A model generated the notes under the pieces. It worked only from the letters and a program-made list of their open reading frames with translations, made no database searches and was not told the DNA's origin. The translations under genes were made by a program, and so were the position numbers. Shown one piece after another: positions 1 through 8,169 of a stretch of DNA of 64,000 nt. The DNA comes from an uncultured Ignavibacteria bacterium (GTDB lineage: Bacteria; Bacteroidota; Ignavibacteria; Kapaibacteriales; UBA2268): NCBI GenBank assembly GCA_903862655.1, contig CAIOZA010000055.1:1-64000 (forward strand), read 5' to 3'. Positions within the stretch are counted from its first letter, which is position 1, and the number at the start of each line of letters is the position of its first letter.

Positions 1-15
1 GATTTATAACAATGA

Positions 16-80
16 CACAGAGTTGCACAGAGGAAAACAAGAGTTACACAGAGAAATTCAAAACTCTGTGGCTCTCTGTG
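16..80. repeat. Palindromic CACAGAG repeat element
   Basis: Three direct copies of CACAGAG start at 16, 26 and 47, and two inverted copies (CTCTGTG) start at 64 and 74. The 10-nt spacing of the first two matches that of the inverted pair, so 16-32 can pair with 64-80 in a stem interrupted by a 3-nt internal loop; the middle copy (47-53) can instead pair with 64-70. It lies downstream of the PD40 gene stop and contains no reading frame. It looks like a dispersed intergenic palindrome (REP-like). It has no long U-tract, so it is not a standard terminator. Confidence 0.6.
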
Positions 81-172
81 TAATTGTATTCTTTTTGAAG
101 ACAAATAGAAAAATAAAAAAAAAGATGCAATTAATGCAATCTTCCTGAAAGTAGTGATAACCGCAAAATCAA

Positions 173-2131
173 CTAGAATTTCTCCAGCAATATCCTGAAA
201 GTGTAAGGTAAAAACTTACGGCTGATTGGTAATGTGTTGTTGTATTCTTTCTGCTCCAGATCAACTTTGTAGATCTTTTGGTTAATCTTCTGCTTGATGG
301 CATTGGTTAAACCTATCGCACGCTTCTGTCCTGCTGAGGAGAAAAACTGCACATGGATGCTTCTGGCAAATTCAGATTCTCCTTCGATCCGGCTCACTAA
401 TTCAGACAAATAAGAAGCTTCTCCGCTTACTTCTTCATCTGGAATCAAACAGTAATATACGTCATACTTTACACCGTCGATTGTCGTAGATTCTCTCTGT
501 CTGAGTGTAGAATGTGATACTTCGAATTGAATCGCATTCTCAATAGTATCAGACTTCTTAGTTGTCATCTTTACGATGAACATCATCGAATCAGTCGAAG
601 ATATTTGTTTGGCATAAGGCGAAAGATCTATCGAAAACTCCTCCGATGGCTTAGTCGATCGCCTCACTATAGAATTTCTGAATTGATCAAAATAGATGCT
701 CCCCGACCATTCGTGAACATTTTCGACAGGTCTGATATTTACAAAAATATCCAGAACGGGGGGATCAATACTGATTGAACTCTTTCCCTGATCTGTTTGT
801 GCAAGAATTTTCGAATTATTACTTTTGAATATTATAAACGGCTTGGGACTCAATTCGCTCGAAGTCACGTTCATTTCTCTTTTCAAAATATTGATTCGGT
901 CAGGAGCAATGCCCATCCTGTTTGTATAAAACAAACTTACAGAATTTGCTGCTACCTCAGCCGAAGTGAACGGGAACGACTTATTGGCACTTTCCAGCTG
1001 GTAAGACTCAATAGTCAGATTAGCGTCGGAATTGTCCAGAAGTCTCTTGCCAATAAGAATAATTGATGCAAAATATCCCGTATCAATTCTTGAAGAAAAT
1101 TCTGTATTTCCGATCGAAAGTGTCTCCAGTTGCTTCAGAGAATCAATCCGGACATCACTCAAAATGAAGTTAGTAATCGGAACAGGTTGGTAGATCAAAT
1201 CATTAGTAGCTTTAATACTTGTGAATTGAGTTCCAAGATTTATCTGAGTTTTTGGTTCGTTAGACTGAATCACTATGGCTGTTCTGTAGGAAACAAATAA
1301 GTCCAGACCACCTTTACTTCCTGGTCGGTTTGATGCAAAAAGGCATATTCCACCTGGAATCACTGCAAGGTCAGATTCATCAAAAGATGAGTTAAGCTCA
1401 TTCAATGGGTTCGGTTTACTCCATTTGCCATCATCACTTCTTACAGAGATAAATAAGTCATAACCTCCCGGCCCGGCTTGACCATCAGATGCAAAGTATA
1501 ATGTATCGTTACCTTCAAAATAGGGAGTAATTTCGTTACCTTCCGTATTGAGTTCTTCTATCTGTTCAAAAGAACTCCAAACCCCGCTACTGTTGTTATA
1601 CGATATATATAAATCCATTTTGGAGTTTATCGAATTCTTGTCTGAAGCTACAACAAGCATCTTGCCGTCAGCCGAAACAGTTGGGTGTAAGACATTGTAA
1701 TCCTGCTTCTGCCCATCAGAAAGCATGGGTGTAGACCAACCGCTTCTGGTGAGAACTGATTCAAAAAGGTTGAAATAAGGCCTCGTAATTCCTTCACGGA
1801 ATGTAGAAAGAAAAGCTTTGTCATCATCGTAAAAAGCAATGTAGGATTGGTTGTTCCCGGGCTGATTAATCCCGCCTTCCACAATCTTAGGAGCTGAGAA
1901 TGTGAGCGAGTCTCTTATCTTTGCACGATAGAACTTTGATTTACCATCTTGGGTAGAATTGAAGTATATACATGTGTCATTCCTGTTCCATGACGGGGCA
2001 AAATCATCATCCGATGAGTTGAGCCCAGATGCACTAATCGGATTCAACCATCTGTAAACAACTGTCTGAGATTCAGAAACTGTTAAGTTAAGCAGTAATG
2101 TTAAAATCAAATATGTAATTTTTGAAATCAA
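173..2131 (-). CDS. Secreted PD40/WD40-like beta-propeller protein
   Basis: This 652-aa protein has an N-terminal signal peptide (hydrophobic residues about 6-18). Residues about 40-290 contain PD40-type propeller strands with motifs such as YFASDGQAGPGGYDLFIS and LFASNRPGSKGGLDLFVS, typical of envelope proteins that pair TolB-like propellers with OmpA domains in Bacteroidota. The middle part (about 290-520) is unrecognised. The last 110 residues could be a degenerate OmpA-like domain, but I cannot find the peptidoglycan-binding signature. The usable start is TTG at 2131. An in-frame ATG lies at 2143 but is followed by AAA and then TAA, so the natural N-terminus may have been lost to a nonsense change. 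Function is unknown; a structural or T9SS-associated periplasmic role is an inference. Confidence 0.7.
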   Translation of the reverse strand: MISKITYLILTLLLNLTVSESQTVVYRWLNPISASGLNSSDDDFAPSWNRNDTCIYFNSTQDGKSKFYRAKIRDSLTFSAPKIVEGGINQPGNNQSYIAFYDDDKAFLSTFREGITRPYFNLFESVLTRSGWSTPMLSDGQKQDYNVLHPTVSADGKMLVVASDKNSINSKMDLYISYNNSSGVWSSFEQIEELNTEGNEITPYFEGNDTLYFASDGQAGPGGYDLFISVRSDDGKWSKPNPLNELNSSFDESDLAVIPGGICLFASNRPGSKGGLDLFVSYRTAIVIQSNEPKTQINLGTQFTSIKATNDLIYQPVPITNFILSDVRIDSLKQLETLSIGNTEFSSRIDTGYFASIILIGKRLLDNSDANLTIESYQLESANKSFPFTSAEVAANSVSLFYTNRMGIAPDRINILKREMNVTSSELSPKPFIIFKSNNSKILAQTDQGKSSISIDPPVLDIFVNIRPVENVHEWSGSIYFDQFRNSIVRRSTKPSEEFSIDLSPYAKQISSTDSMMFIVKMTTKKSDTIENAIQFEVSHSTLRQRESTTIDGVKYDVYYCLIPDEEVSGEASYLSELVSRIEGESEFARSIHVQFFSSAGQKRAIGLTNAIKQKINQKIYKVDLEQKEYNNTLPISRKFLPYTFRILLEKF

Positions 2132-2246
2132 TACTTATTTCATGAAAAATATTGCACAACTATACTCTGTTAATATTTCCTGATATTATCAGTTTTATTT
2201 AAAACAAAATACAAAAATATTACTCTTCAAAGAATATAAAAAGTTG

Positions 2247-2254
2247 TATTTTTG
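2247..2254 (+). promoter_or_regulatory. Candidate Bacteroidota -7 element for gmhA
   Basis: TATTTTTG matches the Bacteroidota primary-sigma -7 consensus TAnnTTTG and lies 35 nt before the gmhA ATG in the intergenic region divergent from the PD40 gene. No convincing -33 TTG is seen at the usual distance, and such matches are common by chance in AT-rich DNA. Confidence 0.3.
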
Positions 2255-2289
2255 AGATTCGTTTGTAAAAAAAGAAAGGTAAATTGAAT

Positions 2290-2886
2290 ATGGATTTTAT
2301 TTATGATATTCACACGACTATTTCGGAAAGTATTGAAGTAAAGAAAAAACTCTCAGAAGAGTGCAGTGAATCTATATTTGAAACCGGTTTAAACCTAGCC
2401 AAAGCTATCAGTGATGGTCATAAAATTATGTTTTGCGGTAATGGCGGCTCTGCTGCCGATAGCCAGCATCTTGCTGCTGAACTGGTTGTTCGTCTTAGAA
2501 GTCAGATTAACCGGCCAGCTCTTCCTGCATTAGCTCTCACAGTTGACGCGTCCATTATGACCGCCGGAGGCAATGACATTGGATTCGAGAATGTTTTTGC
2601 ACGTTGCGTCGAAGCTTATGGCAAATCAGGTGATATTCTCGTCGGCATTTCCACAAGCGGTAATTCTCAAAATGTTATCAAAGCATTCGAGCAGGCAAAA
2701 CAGATGGGTATATGCTGTGTCGGACTTCTTGGCGGATCGGGCGGATCAATGATTGATATGTGTGATTTTAAAGTTCTCGTTCCGTCCTCTGTAACCGCTC
2801 GCATCCAGGAAAGTCATATTCTCATTGGTCATATCTGGTGCGAAATGATTGAAGAATATAATTTCCCTGAATTATTCAATAAATAA
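2290..2886 (+). CDS. gmhA: D-sedoheptulose-7-phosphate isomerase (GmhA)
   Basis: The 198-aa protein is a single SIS-domain isomerase that converts sedoheptulose 7-phosphate to D-glycero-D-manno-heptose 7-phosphate, the first step toward ADP-heptose for the LPS inner core. The hallmark stretch GNGGSAADSQHLAAEL, the later ISTSGNSQNV loop, and the C-terminal QESHILIGHIWCEMIE helix are typical of GmhA, and the length fits the family (about 190-200 aa). I chose ATG 2290, about 10 nt after the GAAAGG at 2274-2279. An in-frame TTG at 2284 would add two residues. An SDR gene follows after 10 nt, so the two are probably co-transcribed. Confidence 0.92.
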   Translation: MDFIYDIHTTISESIEVKKKLSEECSESIFETGLNLAKAISDGHKIMFCGNGGSAADSQHLAAELVVRLRSQINRPALPALALTVDASIMTAGGNDIGFENVFARCVEAYGKSGDILVGISTSGNSQNVIKAFEQAKQMGICCVGLLGGSGGSMIDMCDFKVLVPSSVTARIQESHILIGHIWCEMIEEYNFPELFNK

Positions 2887-2896
2887 GTGATGCACC

Positions 2897-3661
2897 ATGT
2901 TCGAGAGTAAAAGAATTTTTATTACCGGTGCCTCCAGGGGAATTGGCAAGGCATTGGCATTGAAATACGCTAAAAGAGGCAGTGAACTCTTTCTTGTTGC
3001 CAGAAATACTGATGATCTTTCTGCCTTATGTTCTCTTATCAATTCCGAAGGTGGTAAAGCTCATTTTGCTCATCTAGACGTTACTGATAGGGAAGAGTAT
3101 AAATCAGTGATTGCCAAGGCTGTAGAAGTAATGGGTGCAATAGACCTCGCTTTTTTAAACGCCGGAATTAGTTACCATACCCTTTTTGCTGAATATAATT
3201 CTGACAATCTCCGTGAAACAATTGAAACCAACCTCTTTGGTGTGGCTTATGGGCTTGAGTATGTGATCCCGGTAATGAAGTTGCAGGGGAAAGGTACTAT
3301 AGCCGGAGTTAGTTCTATTGCTGATTTTCGTGGGCTCCCCGGTTCGAGTTCCTATTCCGCTAGTAAATCGGCTGTGTCATATCTTTTAGAATCTGCCAGA
3401 CCTGAACTGAAGCCGCTTGGGATAGACATAGTAACAATTCGGTTCGGATTCATCAAAACCGATATGACTAATAAAAATCATTATTATATGCCATTTCTAT
3501 TGACTCCTGAATTTACTGCAGATAAGATTATTAGTGGCATTGACAGAGGAAAACGAAAAATACAATTTCCATGGCAGATGGTTCTGGTCACAAATATCAT
3601 TCGTTTGATCCCATACCGAATATATGAATATTTTTCAAGTAAACGGATTCTTACGAAATGA
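2897..3661 (+). CDS. Short-chain dehydrogenase/reductase (SDR)
   Basis: This is a 254-aa classical SDR with a Rossmann fold. The cofactor motif TGASRGIG is at residues 10-17, NAG at 88-90, and the catalytic Ser (139/140), Tyr153 and Lys157 are in place (VSS...YSASK). Lengths of this kind act as NAD(P)H oxidoreductases, but the substrate cannot be read from the sequence. The C-terminus (about 225-245) is hydrophobic and basic, which suggests peripheral membrane association as in lipid- or ketosphingosine-type SDRs. It sits 10 nt after gmhA and its stop overlaps the next start (ATGA at 3658). Confidence 0.85.
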   Translation: MFESKRIFITGASRGIGKALALKYAKRGSELFLVARNTDDLSALCSLINSEGGKAHFAHLDVTDREEYKSVIAKAVEVMGAIDLAFLNAGISYHTLFAEYNSDNLRETIETNLFGVAYGLEYVIPVMKLQGKGTIAGVSSIADFRGLPGSSSYSASKSAVSYLLESARPELKPLGIDIVTIRFGFIKTDMTNKNHYYMPFLLTPEFTADKIISGIDRGKRKIQFPWQMVLVTNIIRLIPYRIYEYFSSKRILTK

Positions 3662-4038
3662 TGGATTCCGGTTGCTATCAGCTCAGACTAAATATCACCC
3701 GGAATATCTCCTTAATCGTAGGTGCAATGGGTGTGTGCAATTTCAAAAAGGGAGAGTACTGCTACACAGGCAGTGCTATGAAAAACCTTCAAAGCCGCAT
3801 TGAACGTCACAAACGAAAAGATAAAAAGATGCACTGGCATATAGACTATCTTTTGGCACATTCATCAGTTCAATTGGTCGAGGTGATTATCCATCCATCC
3901 GAAAAAAAGGAAGAATGTGATTATAATCAAAGTCTTATTAACAAAGGAGCCGAAATCCCTGTTCTTGGTTTCGGCTCCTCTGATTGTAGATTATGCTCGG
4001 CGCATTTGCTAAAAACTAATAAGTTTATCTTACCTTGA
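3658..4038 (+). CDS. DUF123 / GIY-YIG-like nuclease-fold protein
   Basis: The 126-aa protein matches the DUF123 family, a small relative of GIY-YIG endonucleases found in bacteria and archaea. Recognisable blocks are GCYQLRL, the YCYTGSA segment corresponding to the YIG half, the RIERHKRKDKKMHWHIDYLL block, and the C-terminal GFGSSDCRLCSAHL with two cysteines. The molecular function of the family is not established; a structure-specific nuclease is possible. It overlaps the SDR stop by 4 nt and its 3' end overlaps the convergent mraY stop by 14 nt. Confidence 0.8.
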   Translation: MMDSGCYQLRLNITRNISLIVGAMGVCNFKKGEYCYTGSAMKNLQSRIERHKRKDKKMHWHIDYLLAHSSVQLVEVIIHPSEKKEECDYNQSLINKGAEIPVLGFGSSDCRLCSAHLLKTNKFILP

Positions 4039-5155
4039 ATGTTGCCATAGCTATAATGGCAAGCATCACAGCAATGATATAGAATCTCAGTACGATTTTT
4101 GATTCGTGTCCGCCAGCTTTCTCAAAATGATGATGTAAAGGCGCGATAAGAAATATTCTTCTTCCTTCACCATATCTTTTTCTTGTATATTTGAAATATA
4201 AAACCTGAATGATTACCGATATTGTTTCTGCAAAAAATACCCCGCCTAATATTGGCAGCAAAAATTCCTTCTTGATAAGGATCATCAATCCACCTATTGC
4301 TCCACCCAAAGCCAGTGAACCTGTATCACCCAGGAAAATTTGTGCAGGATAAGAGTTGAACCAGAGAAATCCTAATGCCGCTCCTAGTAGTGCCGCACAG
4401 AAAATAGTAAGTTCTCCTGCTCCGCTCAGATGCGTAATAGTTAGGTATGATGAAAATGTAGAATTCCCTGTAACGTAAGTTATCAATGCAATAGCCAGAG
4501 TTGCTATTCCAACGGTTCCGATTGCCAGCCCGTCGAGACCGTCGGTTAGGTTAACCGCATTTGATGTTGCAGTAAGTATGAATATAACAGCTGGTATATA
4601 GAAGTAACCGAAATCAAAATTAAAATATTTGGCAAATGGAACGGTTGTGAATGTATTGATTGTATGGAAGTCCATAGAGAACCACTGTGGAAAGAAATAG
4701 ATGGTTGATCCTAGAAGTAAACCAATCGTAACCTGACCGGCTAATTTATACTTACCTATCAAGCCATGTTTCTTCTTTTTGATTACTTTTAAGTAGTCAT
4801 CCAGAAAGCCTACCATTCCAAGAAAAGTAGTAACAATCAAGATCAAAATAACGTAAATATTCATCAATTTAGCCCAAAGCAACGTCGGTACGATAAGTGC
4901 CAATAGCACTATGATGCCGCCCATTGTCGGTGTCCCTGCTTTACCGGCATGCAAACCAATATCGGTAAGTTCCAACTTAGCCTGTTCGCCTATTTGTCTT
5001 GAACGCAGGAATTTGATGATTTTAGGCCCAGCTACAAAGCTGATGATTAAAGCTGTGATTGCCGCCGCCGCGGCACGGAATGTAATATACTGAAAAACAC
5101 CAAACCCAGGTGGATCCAGCAATTGGCGTAGCCATTCAGCCAGATAGTAGATCAT
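4025..5155 (-). CDS. mraY: Phospho-N-acetylmuramoyl-pentapeptide transferase (MraY)
   Basis: MraY is a polytopic inner-membrane enzyme that transfers phospho-MurNAc-pentapeptide from UDP to undecaprenyl phosphate, making lipid I. The 376-aa product has about ten hydrophobic helices and the family signatures: NLTDGLDGLAIG and FLGDTGSLALGG with the Mg-binding aspartates, and the APLHHHFEKAGG histidine loop near the C-terminus. It lies 49 nt downstream of murF in the same orientation, as in dcw clusters, but no murE, murD, ftsW or other dcw gene flanks the pair here. Confidence 0.96.
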   Translation of the reverse strand: MIYYLAEWLRQLLDPPGFGVFQYITFRAAAAAITALIISFVAGPKIIKFLRSRQIGEQAKLELTDIGLHAGKAGTPTMGGIIVLLALIVPTLLWAKLMNIYVILILIVTTFLGMVGFLDDYLKVIKKKKHGLIGKYKLAGQVTIGLLLGSTIYFFPQWFSMDFHTINTFTTVPFAKYFNFDFGYFYIPAVIFILTATSNAVNLTDGLDGLAIGTVGIATLAIALITYVTGNSTFSSYLTITHLSGAGELTIFCAALLGAALGFLWFNSYPAQIFLGDTGSLALGGAIGGLMILIKKEFLLPILGGVFFAETISVIIQVLYFKYTRKRYGEGRRIFLIAPLHHHFEKAGGHESKIVLRFYIIAVMLAIIAMATFKVR

Positions 5156-5204
5156 TATACTGCAATTTGATTGTGAAACAAGTCCCCCTCAGGATTGCAA
5201 TATA

Positions 5205-6611
5205 CTATTTTTTTAGAAACTCCAATAATTCATTTATAACTTTTTCCATCTCCATGCCTCGGGAACCCTTCACAAGAATTGAATCCCCATGCCCAATGAC
5301 GCTTATAAGATTGTGCACCAACTGCTTCTTATCTTCATTGTAGACGATGTTCACTGCGTTCGATGATTCGAAGGCTGAACGCATTTCAGGTCCGGTTATA
5401 AAAACTTTATCTGCAGATTCTTCGGCTAGTGCAAGAATTCTAATATGTTCTGTCGCAGAGCTTTCGCCTAGTTCTCTCATATCCCCAAGAACTGCGATTT
5501 TATTCCGTTTTGATTTTAGATCCTTTAACGAATGCAGAGCCGCCACCATAGAATCAGGATTAGCATTGTAGCAGTCATTAATAATCATTATCTCATTTGC
5601 ATAAATCACACCCATCCGTGCATACTCATGAGAGACGTCAGTTCTGTAGCTTTTAACAGCTGATTTGATCTTGCTTAAAGATAAATTGAAATCAAGTGCA
5701 ATAGTTATTGCCGCTAATGCATTATATCCTGATACGTAGCCATGAGTCTGCATTTGTATTGAATGTTCCTCACCCTCGATCATAAATCTAAGTTTTGGAT
5801 GTAGATCTGCTCCAATATCAATTGCAGCATTGATGTCAGATCCTTCGATTGTGCCATAAGATATTTTATAATCCATCATACTGTAATAATCTCTAAGCCT
5901 CTCATCGTCATAATTGATGAACGCTTTCCCGCTATTTTTTTTCAGGTAACCCAGTAAGAATGTCTCTTCCATTTCAACACCATCGAGGTCTATCAGCTTT
6001 TCAAGATGTTCTTTTCCGATGTTGGTTATTAGTCCGTGGGTAGGTTCAACAATCGATGTTAGTTTTGCAATTTCACCGGGTTCATTAGTGCCGATTTCTA
6101 TCACAGCAATATCATATTGATCAGACAACTGCAACAATGTGAGAGGCACACCAATCTGGTTATTGAAATTTTGCTCCGTCTTAAGCACACGTAGCTGTGT
6201 AGTCAAAATGTGAGAAACAATTTCCTTAGTTGTAGTTTTTCCATTTGAGCCGCCAATAGCAATCACAGGATTTTGAAATTTTCTACGATGATGTTTTGAT
6301 AACAGTCCTAAAGCGTCAACTGTGTCTCTAACAGAGATTACAGGCATTGAAAGAAAATCAATGAAATGATCATTGTAGTAATTCTCGTTAAGCAAAGCAA
6401 TACTAGCTCCATTTGAAAGAGCCTCTAAAGCTTTTTCAGAGCCATCAAAGTTTTCTCCCTTGATCCCAATAAATATATTGTTGTTTTCAATGTTTCTTGT
6501 ATCAGTAGAAACACCAGAAGTAAGTATTGATTCGTTAATATTATGGAGATTGTTTTCATTGAATAAAGCAGACAATTCAGCTCGTGTAAATTTGGCATGA
6601 TTTGTGAACAT
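5205..6611 (-). CDS. murF: UDP-MurNAc-tripeptide:D-Ala-D-Ala ligase (MurF)
   Basis: MurF adds D-Ala-D-Ala to UDP-MurNAc-tripeptide with ATP, completing the cytoplasmic peptidoglycan precursor used by MraY. The 468-aa protein has the Mur ligase N-domain, the ATP loop GGSNGKTTTKE at residues 120-130, central motifs including VIEIGTNEPGEI and NIGKEHLE, and a C-domain with INDCYNANPDSM and VLGDMRELG. Length is normal. Transcription leaves a 131-bp region shared with the divergent response-regulator gene. Confidence 0.96.
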   Translation of the reverse strand: MFTNHAKFTRAELSALFNENNLHNINESILTSGVSTDTRNIENNNIFIGIKGENFDGSEKALEALSNGASIALLNENYYNDHFIDFLSMPVISVRDTVDALGLLSKHHRRKFQNPVIAIGGSNGKTTTKEIVSHILTTQLRVLKTEQNFNNQIGVPLTLLQLSDQYDIAVIEIGTNEPGEIAKLTSIVEPTHGLITNIGKEHLEKLIDLDGVEMEETFLLGYLKKNSGKAFINYDDERLRDYYSMMDYKISYGTIEGSDINAAIDIGADLHPKLRFMIEGEEHSIQMQTHGYVSGYNALAAITIALDFNLSLSKIKSAVKSYRTDVSHEYARMGVIYANEIMIINDCYNANPDSMVAALHSLKDLKSKRNKIAVLGDMRELGESSATEHIRILALAEESADKVFITGPEMRSAFESSNAVNIVYNEDKKQLVHNLISVIGHGDSILVKGSRGMEMEKVINELLEFLKK

Positions 6612-6690
6612 GATTTCCTAACAAAGTTTTGAATTTTCGAAATTTTGAAAAAAGTAAATTATTAAAAAAAAATGATTCGCTATAATTTTT

Positions 6691-6698
6691 TAATTTTG
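6691..6698 (+). promoter_or_regulatory. Candidate Bacteroidota -7 element for the regulator cluster
   Basis: TAATTTTG matches TAnnTTTG 44 nt before the response-regulator ATG, in the 131-bp divergent region with murF. No clear -33 partner is visible, so this is only a candidate. Confidence 0.3.
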
Positions 6699-6742
6699 TT
6701 TACCGATAATTGATAAAACAATACTATTATTAGCTAAACTAA

Positions 6743-7957
6743 ATGACTAACTATCAGTTTATATTGATTGATGACGAAGATATAATTCTTACAACTTTAT
6801 CAAAGATTGTAGAGAAATCATATCCCGGAGTGTTTATCCATACTTTCAAAGATGGAGAATCAGCTATTGAGTATTTGGAAAAACAGACGGGACTTGGAAT
6901 AATAATTTCGGATTATAATATAAACATCAAGACTGGATTGGAAATCCTAATTAATGTTAGAAAAAATGATAAACTGAAAAATTTCTACTTTATGATGATT
7001 ACAGCTAATTCTGATAAAGAATTAAAATCTAAGGTCATACAGTCAGGTGCTGATGGATTCCTTAATAAGCCATTTACTTCTGACGAAATTATTAGCAAAC
7101 TGGGGACTGCAGTTAAAATTATCAAACTATATGATGAAACAATCTCAAAGACGCAGAAAATTGATATTCTGACTGAAGAAAGTCATAAAAATTCAGCGAC
7201 AATGATTAAAATCATCAACACTGTATTGACAAAGAAAATTCCAAAGTGGGATACATTTCTTGCCCGTTTTGTGCCCACTGCACTATGGATTGCCGGTGAA
7301 TATGGTATCGATGAAGCCAATGATCTTGATGACATTGAAAAAGTGGCTAAAATAGCTCTGGTAGGAAAACTTTCTCTTCCAGATAAATATGTTGCTGATA
7401 ACATTACATTGAATGGTTTTATTAAAAATGAAGATTATAAGAATATTCCTGTCTTTGCCCGTAATTTGATTACAGACATTCCTCACTATCAAAAGGTTGC
7501 AAATATTCTTTATCATGTTTATGAGAATTTTGATGGTACAGGTTATCCTGAAGGTTTGGCAGGAACAAAAATTCCAATTGGATCTCGTATATTACGTATA
7601 CTACTAGATTACGAGGAATTGCTCTTGGTGAAAGGTTCAAACTTCGGTGCGATCCTTGAAATTTTGGAACTCGAAGTTAAAAGAATATATGACTTTAAAG
7701 TGTTGACTCTTTTCGATCAGTATCAGGCTTATCTGTCGTATGCCAACAAGTATAATCGTGAAGTGGCAGTTAACCGCAAAGAGCTAGACACTGGAATGGT
7801 ACTTTCTCGCCATATTTATACAGAATCAGGCTATAAAATTATGGCTGCCGGGACCGTCCTGAAAGAAGAACAAGTGTCAAAGATTAAGGAAATGACTAAA
7901 AATGATCCTGTAATTGGAAGAATTTATATACAATATGTGGCTCCAAAGAATGATTAA
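6743..7957 (+). CDS. Response regulator with degenerate HD-GYP output domain
   Basis: Residues 1-125 form a receiver domain with acidic pocket D10-D11, phospho-acceptor D57, T87 and K109 (NKPF). Residues about 160-360 align with HD-GYP c-di-GMP phosphodiesterases: the GYP block is well preserved (DGTGYPEGLAG at 264-274, then the IPIGSRILR helix). However, the metal-binding HDIGK is ALVGK (205-209) and the second HHER is VYEN (259-262), so the catalytic metal ligands are missing. I infer a phosphorylation-controlled binding or scaffold protein rather than an active phosphodiesterase. The C-terminus (about 345-404) is an extra small domain also seen after HD-GYP regulators. Its end overlaps the flbD start. 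Confidence 0.82.
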   Translation: MTNYQFILIDDEDIILTTLSKIVEKSYPGVFIHTFKDGESAIEYLEKQTGLGIIISDYNINIKTGLEILINVRKNDKLKNFYFMMITANSDKELKSKVIQSGADGFLNKPFTSDEIISKLGTAVKIIKLYDETISKTQKIDILTEESHKNSATMIKIINTVLTKKIPKWDTFLARFVPTALWIAGEYGIDEANDLDDIEKVAKIALVGKLSLPDKYVADNITLNGFIKNEDYKNIPVFARNLITDIPHYQKVANILYHVYENFDGTGYPEGLAGTKIPIGSRILRILLDYEELLLVKGSNFGAILEILELEVKRIYDFKVLTLFDQYQAYLSYANKYNREVAVNRKELDTGMVLSRHIYTESGYKIMAAGTVLKEEQVSKIKEMTKNDPVIGRIYIQYVAPKND

Positions 7958-8165
7958 ACTTTCAACCTTAGATGGCAGAGATGTTATTATAAACGCCGAT
8001 GAAATTGAACAGATTGATATTGGGCATGAATCAGTTCTTACTTTAAAATCCGGCAAGAAAGTACTAGTCAGTGAAAGTGCTGATGAAATTGTAGCCAAAG
8101 TAATAGAATATAAACGCTATTGCTACGTTCATTTGCTAGATGGACCCACTATAAATCAAGAATAA
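7950..8165 (+). CDS. flbD: FlbD family protein
   Basis: The 71-aa protein starts MIKLSTLDGR and matches the small FlbD family: a beta-rich domain with NADEIEQIDIG, TLKSGKKVLVSES and a helical SADEIVAKVIEYKR end. FlbD genes normally sit inside flagellar operons (near flgE/motA) in spirochaetes, clostridia and Aquificales; the biochemical role is not known. I moved the start from 7914 to ATG 7950 because the added 12 residues are not family-like. The new start overlaps the upstream stop by 8 nt, and the next gene starts 4 nt after its stop. No flagellar gene adjoins it. Confidence 0.75.
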   Translation: MIKLSTLDGRDVIINADEIEQIDIGHESVLTLKSGKKVLVSESADEIVAKVIEYKRYCYVHLLDGPTINQE

Positions 8166-8169
8166 AGCT

